Source: a gamma proteobacterium HTCC2207
GTDB taxonomy: Bacteria; Pseudomonadota; Gammaproteobacteria; Pseudomonadales; Porticoccaceae
Assembly: GCA_905182855.1 (NCBI GenBank)
Contig: CAJJDA010000009.1
Coordinates: 62,001 to 126,000 of the forward strand
DNA: 64,000 nt
Reading direction: 5' to 3'
The translations under genes and the position numbers were made by a program. Shown here one piece after another: positions 41,194 to 50,439 of this stretch. The stretch's first letter is position 1; every line of letters begins with the position of its first letter. The notes under the pieces are model-generated. The model saw nothing but the letters and a program-made list of their open reading frames with translations. It was not told where the DNA came from and did not search any database.

Positions 41194-41484
41194 TGTGAAT
41201 TTCCTCTCAGTTATTGTCATATTGAGACCCATCTATATGAGTTTGCATACTTACTCGCAAGGCTGTGAAAGAAAGCGCCCATGTTTAGTCATGGAGGTAG
41301 TGCGGGAAGAAGGTGATTTTGTCGGGCAAGTACTTAAAAGTAAGGGCGTAATTAGCAACTAATAATAATTCTTTAGCCTACATAATTAGTTCTAACCGTT
41401 AGTGGGTTCCGCAAAAATAGCAGGGGATTAGCTAGGTTGTCAGAGTGACTTTACGCTATCATTAAGCCTCCCAAGGAGACAATT
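41194..41484. other. Intergenic region upstream of the acyltransferase gene
   Basis: No convincing gene is seen. The composition is AT-richer than the flanking operons. A TTGTCA at 41437-41442 could be a -35 element for the acyltransferase, but no properly spaced -10 is seen. AAGGAGA precedes the acyltransferase ATG. Confidence 0.5.
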
Positions 41485-42069
41485 ATGCAGCGGACACTCT
41501 TTACCACACCCATTGTGAGTTCCGTGCTGCGGGTCATCGCCAAGATTGTCTTGAAAATCATCCGCTGGCGTGTCATCGGGTCACTCCCCAAAGACCAGCG
41601 AAAGTATGTGCTGATAGTGGCTCCTCATACCTCAAACTGGGATTTTATTTTATTTGTTTTGGCGGTATCAGTATTGCGTCTAAAACCCAGCGTACTCATA
41701 AAAAGTACATTATTTGTAGGCCCTTTAGGCTGGTTTTTACGATACTGCGGGGCAATTCCCGTCAACCGTTCTCAGGCAGGTTCATTAGTGAACTACATCG
41801 CTGGCATCTATGAAGAGCATGAGGAATTCGTACTCATAATCACACCTGAGGGTACACGTGGCCCAAACCCTAACTGGAAACGGGGTTTTCACCATGTGGC
41901 CACAACAGCCCGGGTACCTATCCTTATAGTCTATGTGGACAGTACGATAAGGACTATTGGAGTAGAGCGTTTGATGGAACCCTCTGACGATATCGATGCT
42001 GACCTGCGTCAACTAAAAGCCTTTTATGATACAAAAAGCGGCTTGAAGCCCCAAAACTATGCCTCTTAG
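41485..42069 (+). CDS. PlsC-like lysophospholipid acyltransferase family protein
   Basis: This 194-residue membrane-associated acyltransferase has the catalytic H-x4-D motif at His48-T-S-N-W-Asp53. The acyl-acceptor phosphate-binding motif P-E-G-T-R is at residues 121-125. The short H-T-S-N-W-D-F subfamily is widespread in marine bacteria, and its acceptor is not defined; 1-acylglycerol-3-phosphate is the default guess. A hydrophobic N-terminal segment would anchor it to the inner membrane. The start has a strong Shine-Dalgarno sequence (AAGGAGA), and a hairpin with a T-run follows the gene. It appears to be a single-gene unit. Confidence 0.85.
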   Translation: MQRTLFTTPIVSSVLRVIAKIVLKIIRWRVIGSLPKDQRKYVLIVAPHTSNWDFILFVLAVSVLRLKPSVLIKSTLFVGPLGWFLRYCGAIPVNRSQAGSLVNYIAGIYEEHEEFVLIITPEGTRGPNPNWKRGFHHVATTARVPILIVYVDSTIRTIGVERLMEPSDDIDADLRQLKAFYDTKSGLKPQNYAS

Positions 42070-42174
42070 CCATAGAACCAAGACGCTCGATCCGCGGCGA
42101 GGCTATTTAACCTCCAGTGAATGACCACTGTAATACAGCGGTTAGGAGAGTGACATATTGACAGGAGGTCTCAG

Positions 42175-42216
42175 GCCCAATCGCTTTTAGGGACGTCCCG
42201 CATGGGCTTGTTTTTT
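42175..42216 (+). terminator. Probable intrinsic terminator after the acyltransferase gene
   Basis: GCCCA (42175-42179) pairs with TGGGC (42203-42207). The loop contains a second perfect palindrome, GGGACGTCCC (42190-42199). TTGTTTTTT follows immediately. It lies about 105 bp after the stop codon. Confidence 0.6.
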
Positions 42217-42351
42217 ATCTGCCATGCTATACGAAACGTTGTCCATACAGGCGAACTTCAGTTATTCACCTCAAACTCTTAGGCAAAATATTTAACTGGA
42301 TAATTTGGCCATCAAGAGTCGATAAGTTAACTCAATAACAGGGTTATCTGC

Positions 42352-42795
42352 CTAATAAGTAAATCCAGCATCGGGTTTAAGTTTAGCTGTCTCTTTCCAT
42401 AACACCCTATCCGCTAAACCGCTGTCATTAAATTCAATGAGCTGAATAATTTTATCGTCCTTAAACTTGAAAAAATGAGCATAAATTTGGTCGTAGCGCT
42501 CTCCGTCAACGGTCAGTCCGTCAGCTTCAAAAATCGTTGCCACGCAGTTTTCATCTGCACTCATTATTTTAAAGTTCTTACAAAATGTAAAATTTTCTAC
42601 GTCCAATCTCGAGACCACAGTGGGAAAAATTTCTTGTACTAGCCTGGCTTTACCAAAATAGGTACCACTTAGCACCCCGTCAATAAAGGGCATGCAAAGC
42701 TGGACATCATCATGTATCAGCGAGCTGTACAGATCCATATCACCCTCGACGATTGACTTGTAAAAATTGGTAACGATCTCTCTATTGATATCCAT
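42352..42795 (-). CDS. SnoaL/NTF2-like domain protein
   Basis: This 147-residue protein has the cone-shaped SnoaL/ketosteroid-isomerase-like fold pattern: V-T-N-F-Y-K-S-I-V-E-G-D at the start, a central H-D-D-V-Q-L segment, and Y-A-H-F-F-K-F-K-D-D-K-I near residue 108. Such proteins can be enzymes or ligand binders, and no catalytic assignment can be made here. It is isolated, with gaps of more than 220 bp on both sides. Confidence 0.75.
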   Translation of the reverse strand: MDINREIVTNFYKSIVEGDMDLYSSLIHDDVQLCMPFIDGVLSGTYFGKARLVQEIFPTVVSRLDVENFTFCKNFKIMSADENCVATIFEADGLTVDGERYDQIYAHFFKFKDDKIIQLIEFNDSGLADRVLWKETAKLKPDAGFTY

Positions 42796-43018
42796 CTAAA
42801 ACCCTCTTCAGTGTTTGTTTAATTAGACCCTCAGCTTACCGACACCCCAAGAGTGTTATACCACTGATCAATAACGGTTAGCTCAATATCGGACTAACAA
42901 CAGGCCGTTCTCTATTACCCATGGTAACTGGGGTGCGTCCTTCGCATCGATTTGCGCGTTTATTTAAAACATCTAGCCACCTATCGGCAATAATAACTGT
43001 AAGCCACTCAGCTAGCTT

Positions 43019-43321
43019 TTAAACAATAAAATTGACACAATCTAATCCATCCAGCGCCATATGAACAAGACACCCGATACCTATCAGACGCATTTTCGGT
43101 ATCAGTGCAAGTACCAAATACAATGCAATAAATTCGGGTTGATGCAACAAATGGAAGCCGATACTGCACCGATCAGGATCATAGATCGGGTTCGCCCACA
43201 GATGATCGATGTCCACCACCATGGTTGCCATTAATACAGGGTATGCCCGCCGCCATCGGTCGCGATAAAATAAACTCACGAGCAGTGCTGGCACCAGAAA
43301 ATGTAAACTTATATGAAACAC
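43019..43321 (-). CDS. DUF6122 family membrane protein
   Basis: This 100-residue, hydrophobic protein has three or four predicted helices and conserved histidines and aspartates: F-H-I-S-L-H at the start, V-D-I-D-H-L-W-A-N-P in the middle, and L-V-H-M-A-L-D-G-L-D at the end. The D-x-D-H and H-x3-D patterns resemble membrane metal-dependent hydrolases (YdjM/LexA-regulated type). That relation is an inference, and the function is unknown. It is a stand-alone gene. Confidence 0.7.
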   Translation of the reverse strand: MFHISLHFLVPALLVSLFYRDRWRRAYPVLMATMVVDIDHLWANPIYDPDRCSIGFHLLHQPEFIALYLVLALIPKMRLIGIGCLVHMALDGLDCVNFIV

Positions 43322-43600
43322 CGAATAAGGCCTATGATGGTTGTCTAGTGATCAATTATAGCGCTATGGGGCCTATTCTGGCAGCATGCTGTGCGGCGGC
43401 CCAACGGCTATGTGCACCTATATTTAATATTGGAACTGGTCGCCGTTGGCTTATCAATTATATTGCTTCGCTTGCAAAAATCAGGCCCCTAGGGCACCCA
43501 AGAGCCTACTCTGGTTTCCCGGGCTACAGTCGCTCAAAGATATCCCTAGAATCCCTCTCTGCACTGCGCTTAGTGTGCAATAAGATAGCCCATGACCGGG

Positions 43601-44062
43601 CTACGATCCGTCAACGAGGATGGTTATTTTTGGCGACATGACTGGCTGGGTGTGTGGCACATGAATATAATTACCTAACAGTAGCTGCAGACTGTGCTCG
43701 CCCGGTTCTAGCGTTAATATCGTCTCTGTTTGTCCTTTGCCAAAATGAATCAGCTCATTGCTGGCAGGTAAAGGCAGATCCATGCTGGGCAGCGCATCTA
43801 GGTCGATGAGTAAATGGTGATGGCCACTATCGGCAACTTCAGTGCCGGCGGGCGAGATGGCTACTTTGTCACTGCCAAACACGACTCTCACTGGCGAACT
43901 TACTATCTGCCCGTCTGTCGGCGAAATTATGTATACCCGAGCACCTTCAGGTGCCACTGACGACAGTGTAGGTAGCTTTGATGATTCGGAAACCGCTATA
44001 GGTGCTAATGCCAAGAGAAGGCTAAGTACTGCGAATTTAATATCTGTGTTCATGGTTTTCAT
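43601..44062 (-). CDS. DUF4399 domain-containing periplasmic protein
   Basis: This small exported protein has a signal peptide (cleavage after about A-V-S, residue 22) and a DUF4399 domain with the conserved G-H-H-H-L-L-I-D and H-F-G-K-G-Q-T-E-T segments. The histidine cluster suggests metal binding. The family often occurs near copper or heme-type envelope genes. The start used is M-K-T-M-N-T-D; an ATG three codons later (44053) is equally possible. It lies downstream of the PepSY gene on the same strand. Confidence 0.8.
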   Translation of the reverse strand: MKTMNTDIKFAVLSLLLALAPIAVSESSKLPTLSSVAPEGARVYIISPTDGQIVSSPVRVVFGSDKVAISPAGTEVADSGHHHLLIDLDALPSMDLPLPASNELIHFGKGQTETILTLEPGEHSLQLLLGNYIHVPHTQPVMSPKITILVDGS

Positions 44063-44138
44063 CTCTGTGATCACGTTATATGAATAATCTAGCACCACCG
44101 CTGAGGCCTAGCTATCGATGCCCTGCCTCTGGCCCGCC

Positions 44139-44202
44139 CTATGGCCACTATGGCCCAACTATGGCCCGACTATGGCCCAACTATGGCTCGACTATGGCTG
44201 AA
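44139..44202. repeat. 11-bp tandem repeat over the end of the PepSY gene
   Basis: Units of CTATGGCCCAA and close variants are repeated head to tail: one 9-bp copy at 44139-44147, then five 11-bp copies at 44148-44158, 44159-44169, 44170-44180, 44181-44191 and 44192-44202. The last two encode the C-terminus and stop codon of the PepSY protein; the rest lie downstream. As 11 is not a multiple of three, copy-number change would move the stop. Confidence 0.9.
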
Positions 44203-45593
44203 CTGTGAGTGGTCCACTGGGCCTTGGAATAACAGTAGCACCACTCGAAAAAAATCACCACTGCAAAGCTGATACCGGCTGCAGGCAGCATGATGCCCAA
44301 AATTAATATTAGCAGCCCAAATCTCAGCGATACTGGCCTCGGTGCCTTAGCGGGAGCGGCCAGACTGCCAGCTGGTCGTCTTAGCCACCAGATCAACAGA
44401 CCGAAAATACTCATAGTAATAATACCCAGCGCGGCGAGAAGTCCCAGCAGCTGATTTAACCAGCCAAATAGCACTCCCTCGTGAAGAGAGATACCCTGCG
44501 ATGCCAACCTCTGCACAGGGTGATGATCTTCAAATGCCACGCGCATTATTTCCTGACCGGTATACTGGTCGTAATGAATGCTAATCCGCTCCGAGCGCTG
44601 CTGAGGCATGCTGCGGACCGTCCAGACGCCATTGGCTGATTGAGGCGGATGAATCTGTACTGGGGGCACCAGCCGTTCGCTCTGAAGGTTCTCCTCAATC
44701 GTCTGTATCGCAAGGGTTCCGGTGTAAGCTGGCAGCCTTGTCGGTCCATTGCCTGCCTCTTGGTGATGAGCGTGGGGGTCGCTGTCAATCTGCCAGAGAG
44801 ACGGCTCCTCAATAACCAAAGCACCCTGCTCTGGAGACTTCGACTCTAATGTCACGCGCCACTGCTGGCCTGGACCCGTCCAGCCCATTGCTCCCTGTAC
44901 CTGCTTAAAACCCGAACCCCACAGCTGTGTCCAAGGCAGACCCGAAAACAGTAATAGTAATATCGGCAGCGCAAACCAAATACCAATAACACCGTGTAAG
45001 CTGGCAACTTTTGGTCTGGGGGCCTGATCCTTCAGGCGCGGTACAAACCAGCGCCGCAACTTACTTGGCTGCTGGCTATCTGGCTTGGCCAACCAAAGAT
45101 AGAGCCCTGTTAAAATCAGTACAACTAACCAGCTGGCCATAAGCTCAACGAAATAGGAGCCCAGATCGCCGAGCAACAATTCGCTGTGGATACGTTTCAC
45201 GACATTCAAAAAGCGCTCCGAACTAAGGGCGCTGTCGAGCACTGTGCCGGTGTAGCGGTCCAGCCAAAATATCTCCGCTGCGCCATTCACTTGAATTAAC
45301 TCGATCTCAATGGAGCGATCATCCGGCTTGGCAAGCACCAACATCTTTAGTCGCGCCTCGGGCTGATTGGCCAGCAGTCCAGACAACAATTGATCTGAAC
45401 TGATAACTGTAGTCCCTGCCACTATAGCGGGCGCCCTGGCATTGACCGAGGACTCTATATAGGCATCGACCTGCGGCTTAAACAAGTAAATTGACCCTGT
45501 GATCGCCAACAGACAGGCAAAGGGACAGACAATCAGCCCTGCAAAGAAATGCCAGCGCCAAAGGCGCTGACGTAAAGCCAGTTGCGAATTCAC
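44181..45593 (-). CDS. PepSY-associated TM protein
   Basis: This 470-residue inner-membrane protein has an N-terminal helix (about 17-37), periplasmic PepSY domains, and further helices near 150-170, 205-225, 385-410 and 428-455. PepSY_TM proteins commonly sit beside TonB-dependent receptors and are thought to act as reductases or accessory proteins in ferric-siderophore or metal uptake. The start is GTG directly after the stop of the receptor gene (TAAGTG), so translation is coupled. The C-terminus runs into an 11-bp tandem repeat. A His-rich loop (D-P-H-A-H-H) is present. Confidence 0.85.
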   Translation of the reverse strand: MNSQLALRQRLWRWHFFAGLIVCPFACLLAITGSIYLFKPQVDAYIESSVNARAPAIVAGTTVISSDQLLSGLLANQPEARLKMLVLAKPDDRSIEIELIQVNGAAEIFWLDRYTGTVLDSALSSERFLNVVKRIHSELLLGDLGSYFVELMASWLVVLILTGLYLWLAKPDSQQPSKLRRWFVPRLKDQAPRPKVASLHGVIGIWFALPILLLLFSGLPWTQLWGSGFKQVQGAMGWTGPGQQWRVTLESKSPEQGALVIEEPSLWQIDSDPHAHHQEAGNGPTRLPAYTGTLAIQTIEENLQSERLVPPVQIHPPQSANGVWTVRSMPQQRSERISIHYDQYTGQEIMRVAFEDHHPVQRLASQGISLHEGVLFGWLNQLLGLLAALGIITMSIFGLLIWWLRRPAGSLAAPAKAPRPVSLRFGLLILILGIMLPAAGISFAVVIFFEWCYCYSKAQWTTHSSAIVEP

Positions 45594-47885
45594 TTATCGA
45601 CCCAACTGGTAGGTGACTTTAAGGTGGAATGTGCGACCGGGCCAAGGGTGGTAAACATAGGCCTGCTCAGCGAACAGGTTATCGATGCCGGCACTCAACA
45701 GAATCTCCTCGCTGGCCTGCCAATTGGCTTTAATACCCACGAAGAGAAAGTCGTCCTGAGCGCCAAATACGTTATCCAGATGGTCGCTATTATTCAGGGT
45801 GCCGAAGCTCTCACTGGCGTACCGAATACTCAAACCGCCGCTAAGCCGTTCGCTCCACTTAGCGCTGAGCAGCAGATTACTGCGCCACCGAGCAGTGCGC
45901 GGAAACTCATTACCCACATAGCTGGGGTTAAACACATTATGAGTAATTTCAGCATCGGTATAGGACAGATTATAACGAAGGTTCAGCCCAGTGTTGAACA
46001 GTCTCTGCTGCTCCCAGACCCACTCAACACCGCTACTAGTTACTTCACCTACAGGCAAAAAGGTACTCACGCCATTGCTCGCGCGCTGATTGAAGATCAC
46101 ATCTTCAATCACCTCGTGAAAGATGTTCAGTCTTTTACTAGACCCATCATGGTTGCTGATGATCGAGACATTGTGAAAGATCCCGTCTTCAGGCTCCAAG
46201 GTTGGGTCAGCTATCATAGCGGCGCCACCACCGGACTCGACATTGACAAAGAGCTCTTCAATGACGGGAAACCGCAATGCCTTGGCGACGGAATAACGGA
46301 TCTCTAGAGTATCGCGTACCGCCCATGACAGCGATAATTTGGGCGACAGGCCCTTTTTACTGCGCCGATCTGCTGTGACTCCGCCAAGAAAACCGTTTTC
46401 CGCTTGCCAATACTCATAGCGTAAACCGACAGACAGATCCCAGTTATCGCCAAGCTGGTAACCGTATTGGGCAAAGACCGCCGACGTGCCTGCCTCGCCA
46501 CCACTATCAGGCCGACCAGTCACTGCATCGCCATCGAGTTCATCACTGTTGCGAATGCCAGCGATCGCATTGTAATCATCAACAATATAATTGAGTTCGT
46601 ACTGGTCGTAATGAACTCCCAGTGACAGGCGATGGCGATCATTGTCAGTCAGACTGTCGGAGGCTAACTTGAGATCAAATATCTGCCAACCAGTATCATC
46701 ATATTCAGTAATACGTGCGCGATAGCGGGCATTGTCCGAGGCGTAACTTGCCGCGGCTGGATTGTTACCAGAGCGCACTTCAACGTCCTCAAGGATATTA
46801 AACCGACTGTAAAAACCGTCGGCGATCCAGCCTGAAGACAAATGAAAACTCGCACCCAACCCGAGCAATAGACTGTCCCGCTGCTGAGTACGATTTTGTA
46901 GGCGACTGCCACCATATTGATAGGTATCGTAGACTTTTCCCTGCACCTCAACCCGTCGGTCAAACAGCAGACTTCCGCTGCTATCATAAAGGAAATTATT
47001 CGCCTGGCTCTCATCACGGCTGCGATCTTCATAGGCAATTGAGCCGCGTAACTGCACGGACTCTAAGTCATAAAATAACTTTACCTTAAACAGCTCAGTG
47101 ATCGCCTGCTCCGAGCCTGAATCTGCAAAATAAATACCCGCATCACCGAACTCATTGAAGCCATGAACTGCGCCACTAACAGCAGTTGCGGTGGGCGTTG
47201 CTGAGCGGGATTTGGCAAACAACTGATTCTGAGGCTGACTATCATTTTCCAATCTCGTGTAAGAGGCAAACACCCCCAGTGCGTCATAGCCATTCTCATA
47301 AGACGCAAACGTGCGATAGCCGCTATAGGTGTCGCGAGTATTTAGTACGTCAGACTGCTGAGAAAAATAACCCACCTCGAGATTAACGCGCTCTGAGGTC
47401 GGATGGTGCGTGGTTAAGTTCACGACTCCGCCGATAGCGTTGCCGCTGTATTCAGAAGAATAGGGCCCGTAAATAACCTCGACCCGCTCAATCTCGGCGG
47501 GCGCTACCAGCGACCAGCGCGGCGCACCGCGATAGCGTGTCTGCAAATGAAAGTGCAGCGGCATGCCATCAGCAAAAACCATAGACCGAGTCGTTTGAAA
47601 CATGTTGGAACCGCGCAAACCAATCACGCCATTGGCATCACCGATAAAACGCTTACGCACAATCAGGCTGGGTTCATGGGCCAGTGCATCTTCGACCGTG
47701 GTCATATTGATACTCTGAAGTTCCTCGGCGGTTATAACACTGGTGGGGCTGACAATGGCGGTGTCTTTAAACAGTTTGTCTGCAAGAACCACAACTTCTT
47801 CAAAACCTGGGATTGCGGCATTCACTGGTAGAGAGAGAAAACAAAGCGCGCCCAAGCGAAGATATGAAACAAGATTGCCTACCAT
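45594..47885 (-). CDS. TonB-dependent outer membrane receptor
   Basis: This 763-residue outer-membrane transporter has a signal peptide (about 1-24), a TonB box-like E-E-V-V-V-L-A at residues 29-35, and a plug domain (about 45-155) with V-I-G-L-R-G-S. The 22-strand barrel domain runs to the C-terminus. The plug resembles those of siderophore or metal receptors, and the His-containing L-H-F-H-L-Q segment is notable. The ligand is unknown. GGAGGA precedes the ATG. It forms a two-gene unit with the PepSY protein. Confidence 0.9.
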   Translation of the reverse strand: MVGNLVSYLRLGALCFLSLPVNAAIPGFEEVVVLADKLFKDTAIVSPTSVITAEELQSINMTTVEDALAHEPSLIVRKRFIGDANGVIGLRGSNMFQTTRSMVFADGMPLHFHLQTRYRGAPRWSLVAPAEIERVEVIYGPYSSEYSGNAIGGVVNLTTHHPTSERVNLEVGYFSQQSDVLNTRDTYSGYRTFASYENGYDALGVFASYTRLENDSQPQNQLFAKSRSATPTATAVSGAVHGFNEFGDAGIYFADSGSEQAITELFKVKLFYDLESVQLRGSIAYEDRSRDESQANNFLYDSSGSLLFDRRVEVQGKVYDTYQYGGSRLQNRTQQRDSLLLGLGASFHLSSGWIADGFYSRFNILEDVEVRSGNNPAAASYASDNARYRARITEYDDTGWQIFDLKLASDSLTDNDRHRLSLGVHYDQYELNYIVDDYNAIAGIRNSDELDGDAVTGRPDSGGEAGTSAVFAQYGYQLGDNWDLSVGLRYEYWQAENGFLGGVTADRRSKKGLSPKLSLSWAVRDTLEIRYSVAKALRFPVIEELFVNVESGGGAAMIADPTLEPEDGIFHNVSIISNHDGSSKRLNIFHEVIEDVIFNQRASNGVSTFLPVGEVTSSGVEWVWEQQRLFNTGLNLRYNLSYTDAEITHNVFNPSYVGNEFPRTARWRSNLLLSAKWSERLSGGLSIRYASESFGTLNNSDHLDNVFGAQDDFLFVGIKANWQASEEILLSAGIDNLFAEQAYVYHPWPGRTFHLKVTYQLGR

Positions 47886-47944
47886 GGCAAAAGTCCTCCG
47901 AGGATGAGGCTGAAGTATATTTAATCTTCGAGCGTTACGGATGT

Positions 47945-47955
47945 GACAAATTGTC
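47945..47955. promoter_or_regulatory. Short palindrome upstream of the TonB receptor gene
   Basis: GACAA-A-TTGTC is a perfect 5+1+5 palindrome about 60 bp before the receptor ATG and 12 bp after the phosphatase stop. It could be an operator for a dimeric regulator of metal uptake, but it is not a recognisable Fur box. Confidence 0.25.
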
Positions 47956-47966
47956 GCAGGCTGAGG

Positions 47967-49595
47967 TTACTCTATCGCGGCCTGCGCCTTGGCAACTAAG
48001 CCACCGGCAAAATTCATTATATGAAAGATAGCATTCTGCTCCTGAGTCCCCGACACCAAATAGGCCCCGGGCCCGGAAGCATAGATCGCCACATCTTCAC
48101 CAGAGTGCGTCTCATCGATTTTGGGTATCAGCGTCTCCTGATGGAAACCCGAGCTCTTAGTATCTATGGCGCTTAGGTCAGTGCGGCCGCCAAAAGGCTT
48201 GGCCGAATAGACCACATCGGCGTTGCTCTCATCGCCAAAATCGTGGAAGCCGGGACCATTGGCATAGCCTAACGTGGTGTAAGGAAGGCCATTGGCATCC
48301 TTGGCAAATTCACTGGTGCCTACGTTCACTACCTTACCTAAAATGGGATTGCCGCGCTTTGGATAGCCCGCCATAGTAAACACGTGGCTATGATCCGCGG
48401 TGACAATAATCAGCGTCTCAGCGGCATCGGTCCGATCGACGGCCGCCTGAATGGCGCTAGAAAACTCAACCGCGTCAGTCAGCGCATTAAACGCACTACC
48501 CGCGTGATGACCATGATCAATGCGCCCTGACTCAACCATTAGAAAAAAACCTTTCGGGTTATTGTCAAGTAGGTCTATAGCAGTGCTCGTCATCTCAGTC
48601 AGCGAGGGCTCGCCGCTAACCTCACCCCTAGTATTATTTTTGCGGTCAGCTTCATAGCGCATATGGGATTTCGCAAACAGAGCGAGCAGCGGCGCAGTGC
48701 TATCTATCTGTACCTGAGAAAAGCCTTGCTGCCCTTCAACGTAGGTCCCAGTAGGATATTTGGCCTGCCATTCTATAACAAGATTACGCCCATCAGTGCG
48801 ATCGCCAGCGCTCTCGGCATCGTCGCTATTAGGAGGTGCATCAGCCGGCAGAAAGTGACGGCGCCCACCCCCCATCATCACGTCGATACCGTCAATATCT
48901 ACACCTTCATAGCGCGCTTCTAGATTCGTATCAAAGTTAACTAATTGCGAGGCGATGTCTTCACAGCCTTTGGCAACCGCCTCTTCAGGCATGTCGGAAA
49001 TGTCCTCCCAGTTGCGATCGGCAGACTTAGCATAGGTCGCCGCCGGCGTGGCATGGGTGATGCGTGCGGTAGTGACAATGCCGGTGGACAGGCCTGCAAT
49101 CTCAGCCAATTCGAGGGCGGTGATAAGCTCGTTACCCGTCTGCGTAGCGCAGTCACGGACAATATTTTCATCCACACCAATCACGCCAAAATCGGTTTTA
49201 ACGCCACTAATGATGGCTGTCATCGTACCTGCAGAGTCTGGGGTTTGGGCATTGACATTGTAGGTCTTCGCTAGCCCAGTAAACGGGAAAAGACCAAAGC
49301 TCAGGCTGTTTTCTTCGCCGGATCGGCCCTGCTGCTGACCCGCCAAAATACGCGCTGCAGTGACCGTACCAATGCTCATGCCATCACCGACAAATAGGAT
49401 AATGTTTTTTGCTGCGCCCTGCTTTGCGCTGAGTTTTTTAATCATCTCGTGATGCGCTTCTACCTGCGTGGCAGATTGCTGATACCAGCTATTATCGGCA
49501 TGGGTTAACCGACTAGACCCGATCTCGTTTTTACTGTCACAGGCCTGCAGTCCAAGCACCGACAATACTAATAGTAAACCACGGGCTCTGTTCAT
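47967..49595 (-). CDS. Alkaline phosphatase (PhoA-type lipoprotein)
   Basis: This alkaline phosphatase-superfamily enzyme releases inorganic phosphate from phosphomonoesters in the envelope. The start is M-N-R-A-R-G with GAGGAAGG 6 nt upstream (542 residues). The longer frame to 49679 has no support. A lipobox L-Q-A-C around residue 20 suggests a lipoprotein. Catalytic features are V-G-D-G-M-S (metal Asp), the nucleophile Ser in P-D-S-A-G-T, E-S-G-R-I-D-H-G-H-H, and T-A-D-H-S-H. The 205-bp upstream gap shows no clear PHO box. Confidence 0.9.
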   Translation of the reverse strand: MNRARGLLLVLSVLGLQACDSKNEIGSSRLTHADNSWYQQSATQVEAHHEMIKKLSAKQGAAKNIILFVGDGMSIGTVTAARILAGQQQGRSGEENSLSFGLFPFTGLAKTYNVNAQTPDSAGTMTAIISGVKTDFGVIGVDENIVRDCATQTGNELITALELAEIAGLSTGIVTTARITHATPAATYAKSADRNWEDISDMPEEAVAKGCEDIASQLVNFDTNLEARYEGVDIDGIDVMMGGGRRHFLPADAPPNSDDAESAGDRTDGRNLVIEWQAKYPTGTYVEGQQGFSQVQIDSTAPLLALFAKSHMRYEADRKNNTRGEVSGEPSLTEMTSTAIDLLDNNPKGFFLMVESGRIDHGHHAGSAFNALTDAVEFSSAIQAAVDRTDAAETLIIVTADHSHVFTMAGYPKRGNPILGKVVNVGTSEFAKDANGLPYTTLGYANGPGFHDFGDESNADVVYSAKPFGGRTDLSAIDTKSSGFHQETLIPKIDETHSGEDVAIYASGPGAYLVSGTQEQNAIFHIMNFAGGLVAKAQAAIE

Positions 49596-49800
49596 GGATC
49601 CTTCCTCTACATTAATGGTTGCGTCTCGGGGGCAGTAATCGCCACTGCGTCTCAGTCTCAATTCCGGTACGTCATTCACTCATAGAATATGGCCGTAGGG
49701 AACAGCTATCATCGACGCTGATGCGGGTCGATAGTAACACGCAAAAGACTCGAAAGACGTCACTTACTCCCCCCAATGTAACTATAGACGCTATTAAGGC

Positions 49801-50439
49801 CTAACCCTCAATCCGAAGGCCGAATTCGCGACCAGCGTCTAACATCCACAGGGCAATATAATCGGCAAAACTGCGCCGAATAATAAGATCAAAGGAACCA
49901 TCGGTTCTGTTACTGACCAATGCGCTCGCCTTGGCAAAGGTTGTCTGAGCGCAGCGACCCTTGCCCGAGCCCGCATTAGACCAGCCAGCAAAATCATAGA
50001 TACATGACTTTTTTAACACGCTATCTATCGCCATCGGCGCCCCGCGCAGATTGACCATGGTTTGGCCGCCGCTAACATCCACAATCGAAATATGACCAGA
50101 CATAGCTTCGCGCAACCGAGCTTCTAAAACACTGGCATCTATCTCGCTAACCAACAGCCATTCATCTGGACCCAACCAGTAAATACGGCTCTGGCTACTA
50201 CAGTGATAATTGCCTCGGGTCGACAGATTCAGTTCAAGGATATCTATTACCGCTGCGCAGAAACCGGCATCATTGGGATCCCCACGCAAACTGAGAAACG
50301 CACAGGCAGGGGACTCTTTGACCACCAGAGCATATTCAACCTCGCCGTTGAAAATCTCGGCATTTGGGGCCTGACCCCTATGACTGGAAACTCTATGAAA
50401 GTAGTTTAACGGTAATTCCTGCTGGCTATTATTCGACAT
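49801..50439 (-). CDS. soxG: Sarcosine oxidase subunit gamma
   Basis: This is the gamma subunit of heterotetrameric sarcosine oxidase, about 212 residues from the ATG at 50439. That start overlaps the soxA stop by 11 nt and has AGGGGAG upstream; the longer open frame is in soxA. The fold is GcvT-like, with Y-W-L-G-P-D-E-W-L-L near residue 80 and a C-terminal S-F-A-D-Y-I-A-L-W. It is a structural subunit without cofactor and is last in the soxBDAG operon. Confidence 0.93.
   Translation of the reverse strand: MSNNSQQELPLNYFHRVSSHRGQAPNAEIFNGEVEYALVVKESPACAFLSLRGDPNDAGFCAAVIDILELNLSTRGNYHCSSQSRIYWLGPDEWLLVSEIDASVLEARLREAMSGHISIVDVSGGQTMVNLRGAPMAIDSVLKKSCIYDFAGWSNAGSGKGRCAQTTFAKASALVSNRTDGSFDLIIRRSFADYIALWMLDAGREFGLRIEG

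Noticed and set aside
43225-43641. 138-codon plus-strand ORF overlapping the DUF6122 and DUF4399 genes
   Set aside because: No recognisable domain, atypical composition, and it overlaps two better-supported minus-strand genes; no ribosome binding site.
49596-49800. PHO box upstream of the alkaline phosphatase gene
   Set aside because: I scanned for a direct repeat resembling CTGTCAT with 11-bp periodicity and found no acceptable match.
49619-49804. 61-codon plus-strand ORF in the gap between alkaline phosphatase and soxG
   Set aside because: Low-complexity basic product without a family match; more likely a chance frame in a promoter region.
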